Assembly (NCBI GenBank): GCA_017893485.1
Contig: JACEHZ010000592.1
Span: 806,001 to 870,000, forward strand
Length of the DNA stretch: 64,000 bases
Origin: Hemerocallis citrina
Lineage: Eukaryota; Streptophyta; Magnoliopsida; Asparagales; Asphodelaceae
Reading direction: 5' to 3'
The position numbers were made by a program, and so were the translations under genes. A model generated the notes under the pieces. The model made no database searches, was not told where the DNA came from, and worked only from the letters and a program-made list of their open reading frames with translations. How positions within the stretch are numbered: the stretch's first letter is position 1; every line of letters begins with the position of its first letter. This document shows positions 1-12,239 of this stretch, one piece after another.

Positions 1-482
1 GACTAAGGAAAAGGTTGGAAGAAGAAGAAAATGAGGACTAGGGTTTCTTTATACATATACACACATATATATAGAATGAGGGGGAGGGTTGGCCGGCAAT
101 TAAAAGCTAGGGTTATGGTTGGAAGAGTGTGGGTGAGTGTAGATAAGTGTAGAAATGCTTAGGTGTCCCTACATTTTACACATAACCCCCTAGGTTTTAA
201 ATAGTTACACATAACCCCTTTTCTAAGTCAACAATTGTAGGCTTCAACTAGGTCAAAAATTGTAGGCTATATAGTATAGTAGTGTACGTGTATATATTTT
301 TAAAATGACAAATGGTAAATAAAATTTAATAATATATGCAATTATTAGAATAACAATTATAAATGGCAAAAATAATAATATATGCAATTATCCAAGACAA
401 AATTTATTAATAAATATGGTTGTAAAATAATGCAATACTATTCATATTCAAAATAATTGCTAATTATTTTGGAGGTATTACA
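1..482 (-). repeat. Partial 3' LTR of element A
   Basis: Near-identical copy of the last 480 bp of the LTR at 2919-6124, ending GGAGGTATTACA at 482. Small differences are scattered along it (for example AGGTGTCCC against AGGTGTTCC), which indicates some age since insertion. The rest of this LTR lies outside the window. Confidence 0.85.
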
Positions 483-1194
483 TTAGTTCTCCTTAGAATA
501 GTTCCGTCCTTGGAACTGCACTAGTGGAGAGGAACAAACACTCAAATCATCAATTGTTGAGGAATGAACACATTCCTTAACAGTCTTCAGATTACCTGAA
601 GTATGCTCATGCCAGTTTCCTCAATGACCAGATGACCCTTGCTGCCCGAAGCACGCCGGTTTGGTCCTTTTTGTGTGCATCGGCTCTCATCCCAAACTTC
701 CGGAGATCAATCTAACTTCGTGGATCATTCTAGGGCTCTCTACTCACAATCTTTCTTACTTCATCATAAGTTCCTTCTAGTGCCTGACACAAGCTCTCAG
801 CCTGTCTTCTAGCACCCGATTTGCACTTTCTGAGGGTCGGCGGCCACTCGCTCCTTAGAAAAAGGAACAAAGCCAAGAAATGCAGCTTCTGTCTTCTTGC
901 AGCTTCTTCGACGTCCTGCTAAATGTTTGGCAATGATCCTCCTCCGTCTTCGGTACTTCTTCCTCCTTGATGCGAACCTGGTGGTAGCTTGACTGCGCAT
1001 TGATATTGGAGAACTCTGCCACTTTTGAAGTCGATTGGTTAAGTCATCGATGTATACCTGCCTCGAGCCAAAGTCCGGTTTACTCATGGTGCTTGATGCG
1101 TCTCCATACCGATCCATTCTTCATTCCTACAAACAAAACAGTGCTTCTCAAGGCAAAGCACTAGGCCTAATGAGTTCCTTTACTAGTAGCTCTT

Positions 1195-1375
1195 CAGCGT
1201 ACTTGGTTCTTGAATCATTCGACCATCTGGACAAGATCTGGAACATTGTTTCCTGATTTTCTGCTTGCGGCTTCAGCTTGTGGCATATGATCCTTGTTGA
1301 CTTCCATGTAAGTTCCCTTCACCTGGTGCACCCTGGTGAATTCCCGTCTCGTCATGGTGGTCTCTGCTGTGGCTC
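1195..1375 (-). pseudogene. Second, degenerate copy of gag N-terminus in element A
   Basis: The minus strand encodes REFTRVHQVKGTYMEV and later VQMVE followed by a stop and FK. This lines up with AEFTRVYQMMGTFMEV and VNMVESFK of the main gag (2711-2043). The interior therefore holds a main gag and, downstream of it, a diverged gag start. It could reflect an internal rearrangement or insertion of a related element. No pol sequence follows. Confidence 0.6.
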
Positions 1376-1679
1376 CACATTAGTTGTATTGGGGTGGAAT
1401 GCTAAGTAAATAGTATCCCAACATAGATCAATATCCAGAAAAGTATTATAACTCAAAACATAACATCATACTTGATTAAACATTCATTATCCAAGTTCAT
1501 ACGGGAACCTACATCATTCTAGTTACAACCCAAACATAACATAGCAAAACATATTCAATCAAAAGAACGTACGACCTTATCAACTACTAACAAAACTATC
1601 ATCACATTAATGCATGTGGTGAACATTCCTGACCTTTGCGAATTCCACTCATAGCGACCTCCTTTACGTTCTGACCTTA

Positions 1680-2711
1680 TGAATCTTTCCATTGTTCTTC
1701 TGCAGTTGTGGGCAATTCGGCTTGAAACAAATTCCGCAGTTGAAACAAACCTAAGCTTTCCTTTTCGGGCACTGATGCCTAAAATGCCCTTGCTTTCTGC
1801 AAAGGTAACTTCATTTCGATTTTATAGCCCCTGCACTGGTATTTGGTTTCTTGAACTTCCGAGTCGAGTCCTGCTTCTCGAAATCATTAGTGAAAACAGG
1901 TCTTTTCCCTTTGTTCCCAGTCCCATCCTTGTTCGGACTTTGCTGGTTCTGGTTCATGTCCATTTCTGTTACCGCTGCTCGGCGTACCAATTTGTCGAAC
2001 CTCCGAATACATAGTGGTACCATCCTAGACCTCAACCCAAGTCTAAGGCCGTACCAATTTGTCGAACCTCTGAATACACAGTGGTACCATCCTAGACCTC
2101 AACCCAGGTCTAAGGCCTTGTTCGAATCTCTTTGCCTTCTTGATCTCATCTTGGACCATCTCGGGAGCATAACGAGATAATTGAGTGAACTTCGTCTCAT
2201 ATTCTCTGACGGTCATGTTCCCTTGCCTCAGGTTTATAAACTCCATTGCATTTGCTTCTTGTACGTCGAGGGGAAAGTAGTGCTGCTTGAACTCCTCCAA
2301 GAACTCCTCCCAGGCGATCGGTCTGTTGCCTATAGTGCGTTTTACTAACTGCCACCATACTCTTGCATCTTTTTCCAACAAAATGGTTGCCAATTTCACT
2401 TTGCTCTCTTCCGGCGTCTCTAGTACTTCAAAAACAGTCTCTACTTGATGTATCCAATCATCAGCTGTTGTAGGATCCGCATGGCCTTCAAATACTGGTG
2501 GTTTCATCCTCTTGAAGGATTCCACCATGTTGACATGGTTAGTAATGACATTCCCTGGATTCCTTCGCTGAGCCCCTTGCCGTGGCATAAAATTTTGGCC
2601 GACTTCCATGAAGGTTCCCATCATTTGGTAGACGCGAGTGAACTCCGCTTTGACATTGAGGCCAACACCGTTGGCCCATGCCATCGTCTTTGGTTCGTCC
2701 GCTGTGGCCAC
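1680..2711 (-). pseudogene. Element A gag (Retrotrans_gag) with zinc knuckles, frameshifted
   Basis: The minus strand from 2711 to 2043 encodes a 222-residue gag segment with the family's typical core: FEGHADPTTADDWIHQVE, then KDARVWWQLVK, then EEFKQHYFP and LRQGNMTVREYETKFTQL. The reading frame is broken by a 67-bp tandem duplication at 1984-2117, and the coding sense resumes in another frame at 2035-1811 (KLVRR...GNKGKRP). Remnants of two CCHC zinc knuckles (GHFRHQCP, then VCFNCG...FKPNCPQL) follow near 1800-1690, with stops between. Gag would normally form the retroelement particle; this copy cannot make an intact protein. Confidence 0.85.
1984..2117. repeat. 67-bp tandem duplication inside gag of element A
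   Basis: Two adjacent copies begin at 1984 and 2051, each starting GTACCAATTTGTCGAACCTC, and differ at a few bases. Because 67 is not a multiple of three, the duplication shifts the gag frame. Confidence 0.9.
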
Positions 2712-2903
2712 TCCTGGTCCTATTCGACATCTGTATAAGGAAGAGATATAAAAGGGTTAGTTCCGGATATAGGGAGATCATAAACATTAGTTGGAAGTAC
2801 AATAACATTAGTTATGATCATCCTACTATCCAAATTAAATCCGACTCTAACTGTAGCATCAAAGTCTAATTTCCTGCTGTGTTGGTACTACAATTCGAAG
2901 TCT

Positions 2904-2915
2904 GTTCTGATACCA
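2904..2915 (-). other. Primer-binding site of element A (initiator-Met tRNA type)
   Basis: The minus strand reads TGGTATCAGAAC, three bases inside the 5' LTR end. This matches the 3' end complement of plant initiator methionine tRNA (usually TGGTATCAGAGC) except near its last bases. It fixes the minus orientation of the element. Confidence 0.8.
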
Positions 2916-2918
2916 CTT

Positions 2919-5900
2919 TGTAGCGCCCCGAGTTCCGCACACGGGAAGCTCGTGACACATACCCAGAATCCTTACTTCAATGAGTACACAACACAGGAAA
3001 GCACAAGAAATAAAACTTTATTACCTCAATGATATTACATTTATATCCTCCACTTGGATGCTTCCCACTAGCACTGTCACAGTTACCCGTTACCCGGACC
3101 CGACCCGGGCACGGCATTGGACTAGAACCGGCCCGATCTATACAGGCCCGGGTCCTAAAATAAAACCCGTTGCACTTCCGGGTCCGGGTCCACTCAAAAT
3201 AGAACCGACCCAGATCCGGACCCGGACCCATAAAAAAATACCTCAAAAAAATATGAAATTTGAATAATAGTGTTATAGGGATATACATATAAATAGTAAT
3301 TGTTGAATTTAGATGTGCAAATATAATATTTATTAATCTACTTTGAGTGTAAAAATTGTAGGAACCGTAGGATATCGGGTGCAAATATTTATTCCCCGCT
3401 ACCGGACTCGACTGGTAGATATTTTTAACCCGGACCCGGTTCTTGCAAGTTCGGGTCCTCGTATAATTTTTGGACCCTTGAGGTATCGGGTCCGGGTCCG
3501 GGTAGTGGAGGACCCAACCCGATAGGACCCGATACCAGCTCTACTTTCCGCAGCTCGAGTCCCCTGCTCCACGATCAGCAATCTTGCAACTAACAAGCTG
3601 TGGGCACGTCATTTGAATGCAACTGACGCAATGCAGATGAAACCCGTGATCTTCAAAATTAACAATCAATATTTGGTGCAGAAGAAAAATATGAAAGTTA
3701 AACCACAAGGTGTCGGTGTATGCCATGATCTAAATTCTAATGCACAAACTCAAAATGCACATGATGCTCCTACTCTAATGCAAACTTGATTTGGAAATGT
3801 ATGCATCTTATACTACATACTCTTCAAATCGAGTTCGTATTCTCCAGACGATAGGGTTCGATCCCTCGCAAATGCTTACTACTCTTGTACTCTTTCATGT
3901 TTCTGACATTCATCTAGTGACTGGTATGGTTGCAGTTGATACGGTGTATCCGCCACTGCTGCGGACCGGTGGTCTTTCTCCACTCCCGAGCAGTCTGGTG
4001 ATCACTCCATTCTGCTGGGACCAGTGGTCTTTCTCCACTCCGCACGAGACCGGTAGTCCCTCAACTTCCTGACAAACTGGTGATCATTCAGCCTCGTCGA
4101 AACCAGTGGTCTTTTTCTGCTCCCGAACCATACCAAAAGTTATCCAATCATAAGGTGGACCAGTAGACATTTCCCTACTCCACCAAGAGACACAGAGTTT
4201 TACTCTCGCTCCTCATTCGTATTGACTATTGATAACTCAGAACACAGACAGAAGCTTAAGGGTCCATTCCCTAAGTTCTGGCAGGACTTGTGACTTATGT
4301 CCGCATCCCACTCCTATTACTAAACTCCAGAAATCAACAGTCGAGACAATACCGCACGTGTCCCAGACGAGATGCCATCGCACGTGTCCCCTTGACAGAG
4401 CGTACAACGCCCAGCTAATGCCTGTCCTTATAACAATGGTCACATAAATTAGAGCTTCTACAATCGAGAACTTGGTAAACACCATATAACAAAATGTCTA
4501 TTAACGAACTCTTCTTGAATCCATTCCAAGGGTTATTCGAGCCCAAACAATACCAACTCGCACATCTCAACATACGACTATATATCATGTACTCATATTT
4601 GAACATATACAAGCCTTCCATCGCACACTTTCATACGCAAACTTAAAATATAATTTTACACAACTCACTACATATCATAACATAAATTAAGAGTTTATAT
4701 ACACCATTTCTAAGGTTGTTAAGAAGTCCTAAAGAGATGACAACTTGCATACGCCCAAAACAGTATGTTCAAATATAAAATGCAGTTCTTGCAACTTTGT
4801 AAAAATCACCAATAATCACCCTCTTATTGGAATTTAGATATCTTAGGTTCTAAAGAAAGGCCAATGAGTTTACTATAAGTTCTTAGTTGGGAGTTTTCTC
4901 AAAATACTTCATTTAAGAGGCCAAAATAATCAATAATTGAAAGATGTACAAATTTTCAGCAACTAAAAACTGCTAACCCATCATGAGTTCAAAATTAATT
5001 TAAAATACTAAACAATGTCCAAAATTCATAAAATTTGGTGAGCATGTTCCAGACACATACATGTATCACATATAAATTTTTTAACTTGAAATACTACATA
5101 GTTAGAGAGAGATGAATTTTTGAAGTAGAATTAGTAAACAGGAAAAATTGCAGCTCATACCAACAGTGGTTTCGGATTTTATAAAAATAGAAAATATTAT
5201 CCAAAAATTATGAAATTTGGTATAGGTATTCTAGACATGTGTGAGATGCTACTATAAAAATTCAACCCAAAACTCCATTTATTCCAGAAGTTATGATTTT
5301 CGGCGTTGAAGTGAAATTCTAAGAAAGAAAAATACAAACTTTCCAAGCTATTCACAAAATAAACATACACCACATGCACCATACAATTTCATGCCATCTA
5401 TATTAAGAAAAAGAGTATACACTACACACAATTTAACAACTAAGAGAGTTGGAGAACACCCACCTCAAGGTGTAGACAAAAAATGAAATTCCCAAACTCT
5501 AAGCTCCAAGCTCAAAGTATGCTCTTCTCCTCCTAGTTTGCTTGCTTCCTTTCTTGCTTAATTAGCGTCTTAGAAATATTTAGGGAAATTGTAATGAATA
5601 ATGGAGTGTAGAGTAGTACAGAAATGGGCTAGGATTTAGTATGAAAATGGACTACGGAAAAGGTCGGAAGGACATGAGAACTAGGGTTTCTTTATATACA
5701 TACACACATATATATAGAATAAAGGGGAGGGTTGGCGGGCAATTAACAGCTAGAATTAGGGTTGGAAGAGTGTGGGTGAGTGTAGATGAGTGTAGAAATG
5801 CTTAGGTGTTCCTACATTTTACACGTAACCCCCTATGTTTTAAATAATTACACATAACCCCTTTTCTAAGTCAACAATTGTAGGCTTCAACTATGTCAAA

Positions 5901-6124
5901 AATTGTAGGCTATATAGTATAGTAGTGTATGTGTGTATATTTTAAAAATGACAAATGGTAAATAAAATTTAATAATATATGCAATTATTAAAATAGCAGT
6001 TATAAATGGCAAAAATAATAATATATACAATTATTCAAGACAAAATTTATTAATAAATATGGTTGTAAAATAATGCAATACTATTTATATTCAAAATAAC
6101 TGTTAATTATTTTGGGGTATTACA
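2919..6124 (-). repeat. 5' LTR of element A (3206 bp)
   Basis: On the plus strand it starts TGTAGCGCCCCG at 2919 and ends GGGGTATTACA at 6124, giving imperfect inverted ends bounded by TG and CA. Its right-hand 480 bp match the window start. It contains a nested GC-rich insertion (3069-3543). The remainder is AT-rich and non-coding, as expected of a long plant LTR. Confidence 0.85.
3069..3543. mobile_element. hAT-like non-autonomous element nested in LTR of element A
   Basis: A 475-bp GC-rich block rich in CCCGGACCCGACCC / GGGTCCGGGTCC repeats lies in an otherwise AT-rich LTR. Its ends are TAGCACTG at the left and CAGCTCTA at the right, imperfect inverted termini. It is flanked by CTTCCCAC (3061-3068) and CTTTCCGC (3544-3551), a 6/8 match that fits an aged 8-bp hAT target duplication. 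Such GGGTCGGGTCC-rich hAT derivatives are common in plants. Confidence 0.6.
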
Positions 6125-7455
6125 TCTATTGACAAATCATGTCCACCTGTAGTCTAGATAGCCGACGAAATGTACACTGGGAGATATATTGTAGCTGTTT
6201 GATATTGCTGTGAAAGAAAAGTTCTGCTAACTGAGTTCTGTTAAGAAAAAAGCTGTTTCAACTTCAAAATTTTATTGGTGAGTAACAGTACTTTTTGAAA
6301 TGTTAAAAGCACCTTTTGGGGTGTGGTGGGAAATGGCCGCAGTTCTGGAGAAGTGCTTTTAGCTAAATACAGTTTATTTAAGTTTACCAAGCACATTTTT
6401 TGAGTCTAAAAGTGCTTTTAGAGCCAAAAGCACTCTCCAAAACCAATGCTAGAAGGAGCCTCAGTGTCAAAGGAGTTCACAGAGGCAGGGGCAACAAATT
6501 TCTACATAGAAAACAGTGGAAGACAGCTTCAAAACAGTAGTGCACTGTATATGGAGATTGTTTATGCCTTGTCTATCTTTATTTAATAAGACATTCTATA
6601 ATAATACTTCATATTTGTACCTTTAGTCTTTGATCTGTAGAAATTTTTAACTTCAGAGATTCAAATGTTTATATACCATATAGCATTCAGTTAACTATTC
6701 ATTATTTTATTTTGTTTCATCTTATTTTTTATTCTCATTTTCAGCTAGTGCTTTTCCGTCCTAACCCTAGGTCAGAGTGGTGAGCAGCTTGTGCTAGCTA
6801 ACTCTGTTTAGGGCTTACCAAGTTGTGAATTTGTAAATTGGTTATTTTCTAAGCCTTTACACTTTAAATCCATGCAAGCTAATTAAGTAGGAAAATCCAC
6901 TTGCACAGCCAGAAGAAAAAGAAGAAATATACTTGCGTTTACTAGGTGTGCTTGTCATGGTACTTCGAGCACATTGCTACTTGCAATACCAATGTTTGCT
7001 GGCTGTGGCTAGTTTCTTACATATTCAATAACTGGGCCACTGTTTGTGTTTTACACCTTTGTTCAATGAATAATTACAGAAGGTTTTCATCAGAACCCTT
7101 GTTGACTTTAATATTCTCTTCTTTTGCATTGATTAATGACAACTAGAAGATTCAGTCACCGAGTGTCAGTTGTGGAACAATTTGAGCACTGAATACTAGT
7201 TTGAGCCATATTATGTAAGCTTGCATATTACTGTCCCAAAAGTAATCCCACAATGCAAAAGAGTTCATCAAATTTGAAATGCTTGGACTCCCATTGAAAC
7301 TATATACTGCAACAATAATTAGTTCATACCATTTAAGTAACATGGTGCAAATTATCTTAGGATCAAAACAGTTGTTTTCCGCTATGATTACTACTGAAAA
7401 TCTATTTATAGTATCTTTTATTCTCTTGACCTATTCTCTTTATCTGGAATACCAG
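6125..7455. other. Non-coding stretch between element A and PER1 exons
   Basis: AT-rich sequence with no supported exon. It is probably the first intron of the PER1-like gene or its displaced 5' flank. Around 6240-6450 there are scattered inverted AAAGTGCTTTT / AAAAGCACTTTT motifs suggestive of an old MITE, but I could not define its ends. Confidence 0.5.
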
Positions 7456-10228
7456 AACTTGCGTGAAGGACTGCGAAGATACTGGTGCCATTGGTGAAAT
7501 CATCATCCCACATTGCCAGTTTTCACATTCTGATTCAGATGCCAATAGCTCTTGGTACATGCAAGAGCCTCTCTACCTGCAGTGGAAGCAACTAAACTGC
7601 AGGAGTGACTGCAGGTATCACTGTATGATGCAAAGGGAATCTGAAAGAGAAAAACTGGGCTTAAATCCTGTCCAGTATCATGGGAAATGGCCCTTCAAGC
7701 GTCTTTATGTTTTTCAGGTTTGTGTTTCCTACAAATATCTATACTGCTTTAGAGAGTTGAGTTTAGAGCATATTTCTTAGATTTTATCAGATTTGCCAAA
7801 GTGGAGTTACTAAAACTAAAAAAAAAACTTTAAACTTGTTAAATATAATCAGACAACATGGTCATTTTGGTGCCTGAGATCTTTTTGGACAGTATTTTTG
7901 TTCCTCTAAACACTATCATTAAAAAACCCGAATTACAATATATGCATGTCATTCTTTCCCCTTTCCCATTAAAGACCTTTTTTTGTTAAATTCTATTTTA
8001 CTCCAGGAGCCTGCTTCTGTTGCATTCTCTGCTCTTAACTTAGTGATGCATTTTACTGGATGGCTGTCGTTCTTCATGACGGTAAATTACAAGTTGCCGC
8101 TTAGACCGCAAAGTAAGCGAACGTACTATGAATATACCGGACTGTGGCATATCTTTGGGCTGTTATCGATGAATGCTTGGTTATGGAGTTCTATATTCCA
8201 TACTAGGTAAATCTATATTATATCTTTTTACATGACATGAAGTCAGTAATAGTTACCGAGGAGTAAGTTCTCACCCTGTCATTCTGATGGTTATGTACTC
8301 TCTGTTACAGAGATTTTGATTTGACAGAGAAGCTGGATTATTCATCAGCTGTGGCTTTATTAGGGTACTCTTTTATTCTGGCTTTACTGCGAACCTTTAA
8401 TGTGAAGGATGAAGCCTCAAGAGTTATGTTTGCAGCCCCCATCTTAGCCTTTGTGACGACACATATCTTGTACCTCAACTTCTATGAACTGGACTATGGT
8501 GAGTTGGTTCTATTTTGTCATCCAAACTTTGCGTATAGTCTTAAACCAACTTCATTTATAGAATTAGAACAATCAGATAGTCTTTATAAAATTTTCTGGT
8601 ATGGTGCAGGTTTTGGTTGCTGGTTATTTTCTTTATCCCCTGGTTGCTCTTTAACATGAGTGTATAACATTATTTTTGTTTTTCCTTCAATGCTTTACAA
8701 AACATAAGGTGATATGGCTGTGCTTTTATGTACCTGCCATGCATTGTCAAATTTGGTTTTATGTTTTGTGATAGAAAACATTGTTGGTTCACTCTTTTAC
8801 CCTTTCGATACCCAAAAATATATGTTAGTTCACATGTCATGTTCACAAGTTTAGTGGGTAGCTCTTGTCCTGAACTCAAATCATATACAGAAGGGCTGTA
8901 AAAATGTTATTTTGTTTTTTCTCTGTCAACCACAGATCATAAGTTGATATAACCCCCATAAAGTGTAAGTTGTCTGATCGACTCTGAAATGGACAACAAT
9001 GCCCTCAGTGGATTGCTGTACGGTTGGGTATATTCTGTATTGGTTACTATTGGGGTGTATGTATTTGATCTACATAATGATGGTGGGGACTATGTTGAAA
9101 TGCGGAGGAATTCGGGAAAGTATTTTGGGGGTGAAAAATATCCTATTTAAATTTTTTTACCCTTACAGTATCATGTCTGTTTGTCAATTGATCTATGCTT
9201 AGCAAGTGCTGCTTATATAAACTCATGCTCAGATGCTTGTAATAATACAAATTAGAATTTACCCCGTGCAGTACAGCGAAAAAATAAATTTCTAAGCGTA
9301 AGCTTACTAAAATCAATTCTTACCAAAATCTACTACATTTAGAAGTACTTAAACTTAGCCTCGCATGATTACTTGTATATTTATAATTTGCTTTGAAAAT
9401 AATTTGACCATATTATTCTGTGCACATATTTTATATATCTTGATAGTTCCATGTGGTATAAGTACATCCCTTTCTCAGATTATCACATATTTTCTATAAC
9501 TTCATGGAGAGAGAGAATTTGTTTAGTGGAGAGATGAAAAGTTGTGGTGTGAAGATGAAAGTATTATTGCAGCTCATCATAGCTCATTATTTTTTAAAAG
9601 AGTAATGCTACATCCACTACCAATTTCACTACCATTTTGTTCACTACCTTAGGTGGCACACTCCAATAGGTAGAGAAAGATAGAGTAGGTGGAAGAACTC
9701 TCCAATAGGAATATGCCACCTAAGCTAGTGAACAAAATGATAGTGAAATTGGTAGTGGATGTAGCATTACTCTTTTTAAAAATGACTTGCCACCTAGGAT
9801 GCCACGTGGAATCCTTTGATGCAAATGTTTGTGCCACATGGCATCACCTTTGTATAAAGGCTTGTGTAATTATATAATATAAATATTAGTTTTACTTCCC
9901 TTTCAATTACATTTAGCTGATTATTCCTAAATATACAGGATGGAACATTACGGTGTGTACGATCATGGGCGTTGGACAGCTTCTTGTGTGGGCCATATGG
10001 GCTGGTGTCTCCTGCCACCCTTCGCGATTTAAGCTGTGGACGATTGTTGTCCTTGGTGGGGCACTAGGTGTGCTTCTGGAAGTAAAAGATTTCCCTCCTT
10101 ACTATGGGTATCTTGATGCCCATGCTCTCTGGCATGCGATAACAATACCCCTCACTTTTCTATTGTGGAGCTTCATCAAATCCGATGCCGAATTCAGGAC
10201 CTCTATGCTTCTTAAGAAGATGAAGTGA
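7456..10228 (+). CDS. PER1: PER1/PGAP3-like GPI-anchor remodelling protein, first exon not found
   Basis: Four exons splice in frame: 7456-7717, 8007-8206, 8311-8498 and 9939-10228 (stop TGA). All introns are GT-AG. The product is the Per1-like family, a multi-pass ER/Golgi membrane protein. In yeast and animals it removes the sn-2 acyl chain from GPI anchors (CREST hydrolase superfamily). Diagnostic segments are YHGKWPFKRLYVFQEPASVAF, the Ser/His/Asp cluster WSSIFHTRD, FVTTHILYLNFYELDYGWN and the paired histidines of DAHALWHA. The luminal Cys-rich part (TCVKDCE...HCQF...CRSDCRYHC) starts the first visible exon. Family members begin with a signal peptide and a DPxYxxC motif. No such exon is seen from 6125 to 7455, so it lies beyond element A or has been lost. 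The last intron (1.4 kb) hosts a MITE. About 310 residues are present against roughly 340 in the family. Confidence 0.9.
9600..9772. mobile_element. MITE copy 1 (173 bp) in PER1 last intron, 9-bp target duplication
   Basis: Long terminal inverted repeats start GAGTAATGCTACATCC and read outward from both ends for about 60 bp. The element is flanked by TTTTTAAAA at 9591-9599 and 9773-9781, an exact 9-bp duplication typical of Mutator-type elements. Two relatives of the same length lie at 42148-42320 and 42366-42539. Confidence 0.85.
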
Positions 10229-11075
10229 TTGTGTTGAAGGGGTCTGCAGATACTAACAGAGACATTAGGGCTACTAGTGTTCCATATTTCCTGCTCTATT
10301 CAATCCCAGGTTGTGGTTGTAACTGGATGAATGTCAAAAACTGCCGGATTCATAGCTATTTATTTTAATTCTGTACCTTTTTGTTAATTATTTTTCCCAC
10401 TGTTGAAATGGATATTTTGTGCATTGATTCTGCTTCGATTGTCTATTCCTGCTTGGTTCTGAACGGAGGCCTCAAGTGCCTCTGAGTTTGTGTACAATGC
10501 AAGCTACTCAGTATTCTGTTGGTTGCTAGATGAATGATATTTATGACCCTTAAAGGATCGCGTTCTGCACTTGCCCTGCACTTGTCGATCCTCGTAATGC
10601 TGTTGCTGATATGCACAAATTTTCTGCCTTCTTTTTATGTTTCTAACATCCATTCGTGTCTATTCGCAAGATGCAGGAATGCACTCAACTACCCTTTGTA
10701 AACGGTTGATGTTATTCACTGATTTGATGCACCAAGTGCATCACTTTGTAGCAGATTTCCGTGGTGCGCTAAATATTGATTGGGATACAATACTTCCATG
10801 TAGTGTTGAAGGTAACAGCGCAAGTTTGTCAACAGTTAGTAAATGCAAAAACGAGATGTCCCAATTTATCAAATTGTAAAATCTGGCTCAAATTGTGTAT
10901 TCGTTGTATGCCTTAGTGATTGCCTACGCTAAGCAATTTGATTTTGGGGGGATTTAATTGGATGGCACCACCAGGCTAAGAAGAAATGGGAAGGTGACAT
11001 AACTAAGCGCATCACACAAATTGATGATGTGGCTAGGAATAAAAAATAAAAAATAAAAAATAATATATATATATA
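10229..11075. other. 3' flank of PER1, no gene recognised
   Basis: 3' UTR and intergenic sequence. An 80-residue open frame at 10637-10879 resembles no family I know and has no supporting splice or codon signal. The stretch ends in an A/T-rich run at 11040-11075. Confidence 0.5.
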
Positions 11076-11247
11076 GGGTAAAAGGGATATGAGCAACTTG
11101 CTCATTTAGTAAATGAGCAATTGATTATGTGGCATGCATGTGATACATTGGACAACTAACTCTTTTAAGGATTTTCCAATCACATGCATGCCACATCATC
11201 AATTGCTCATTTAGTAAATGAGCAAGTTGCTCATACCCCTTTTTCCC
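11076..11247. mobile_element. Palindromic MITE (172 bp)
   Basis: The left end GGGTAAAAGGGATATGAGC is matched in reverse complement by the right end (GCTCATACCCCTTTTTCCC). Inside each arm is the palindrome TTGCTCATTTAGTAAATGAGCAA or its near copy, described by its half TTGCTCATTTA. It is flanked on both sides by TA repeats, so the target duplication cannot be read uniquely. Confidence 0.75.
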
Positions 11248-11256
11248 ATATATATA

Positions 11257-12177
11257 TTACGGGGTGTTACAGCTCAAGCGCGCGGCGTTGGGCTTGCAGC
11301 GGGAGTGCTACCAAGCAAAGGTATCGGGTGGTGTTTGGCAAACTTGGGGTGGTCAGCACTGCCGTGGGGGAGGCCGAGGAGAGAGTAGGGGGATGGAGAT
11401 TTTTGAATTTCAAAATTGGTTTTGAAATTCGATTTTGATCTGGGAAGTGATGTCGCGGGGGGGGGGGGGGGGGGGGGGGGGATTTGAATTTCATGTCGAG
11501 TTTTGAAATTCAGGTGAACGGTGAGGAGCTCATAACATCCAAACTCGTCCCTAATATCCAAATTACAACTGATTCACAATTAGCAGGGAAATGTGCCCTA
11601 GTTGGTGTGGGCGACTGTTGTCAGGAAAATTTGTAGTTTGGGCTCTACTTTGACTTTGGTTGGTCAAAGTGAGGGGTGCCTTTGGTTTCTTTCATGTTAG
11701 GAGGCTCGCAGGGGTCAGGTGCGACGTCTACCATCGTTGCGAAGATGCGGTGAGAGTCCTCGAGGGTGAAGCGAGGGTATGAGAATGAGGACTCAATCTA
11801 GACATTGAGTTGTCAGATTGGTGGAGTGCCTGCGGTGTCTCTCATATGGTGCTTACACTTGTCGTTTGAGTCGCTGTGGGGAGCGACGAGGGAGAGCATA
11901 CGATAGTTGGAGAGGATAAAAGGTGTACAAGCGAGAGACATAGTGAGATAATGAGCCTAAATTAGCACGAGAAATTTGCTCTGGCGGAGGCGGCCGATCA
12001 GTAGGACTAGATTTCACTGTATTTTTTGTTTGTTGGTTGGGGTGTATGAGTTCCAGAACCCAGCCTGTTGGGAGCTGAACTTCATAAGCCTTATTTTTGG
12101 TTGTATGTTTTGTTAAATTCTCTTTACTGAAACGCGGGGGGTTTCTACCCACACTTTAACGATAAAAAAAAACTATT
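11257..12177 (+). other. GC-richer non-coding block ending in A-run, possible LINE 3' tail
   Basis: The block starts just after GGGGTGTTACA at 11264, which looks like the end of a long LTR. It contains a 25-base G run at 11457-11481. It ends GTTTCTACCCACACTTTAACG followed by an A-rich tail near 12168, a layout seen at the 3' ends of plant LINEs. No reverse transcriptase coding is visible, so this is tentative. Confidence 0.3.
11457..11481 (+). repeat. 25-base poly-G run
   Basis: An uninterrupted run of 25 G. It may fold as a G-quadruplex and is also a likely site of sequencing or assembly length error. Confidence 0.85.
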
Positions 12178-12239
12178 AGTAGTGTACCGAGATAATTGTG
12201 TATTATCTGATTTCTCATTACTATTGTTGATTGAACTAG

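Larger units (their letters stand above)
1..6124 (-). mobile_element. Element A: gag-only LTR retrotransposon, 3' end cut by window edge
   Basis: The left-edge sequence (1-482) is nearly identical to about 5643-6124, so these are the two LTRs of one element read on the minus strand. The 5' LTR is 2919-6124, the short interior is 483-2918 and the 3' LTR is truncated by the window start. The primer-binding site lies next to the 5' LTR, followed by a degenerate gag. The interior is only 2.4 kb and shows no protease, reverse transcriptase, RNase H or integrase, so the element is non-autonomous or internally deleted. Long LTRs with TGTA.../...TACA ends and a Met-type primer site fit Ty3/gypsy chromovirus (Del/Tekay-like) elements; this lineage call is an inference. 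The distal target duplication cannot be checked. Confidence 0.85.

Noticed and set aside
7279..7497. Hydrophobic open frame directly before PER1 exon 2 as a possible signal-peptide exon
   Set aside because: It runs through the exon in a different phase and lacks the family's DPxYxxC motif; the hydrophobic stretch is AT-rich coincidence.
10637..10879. 80-codon frame downstream of PER1 as a small gene
   Set aside because: No family similarity, no splice or promoter context; probably 3' flank.
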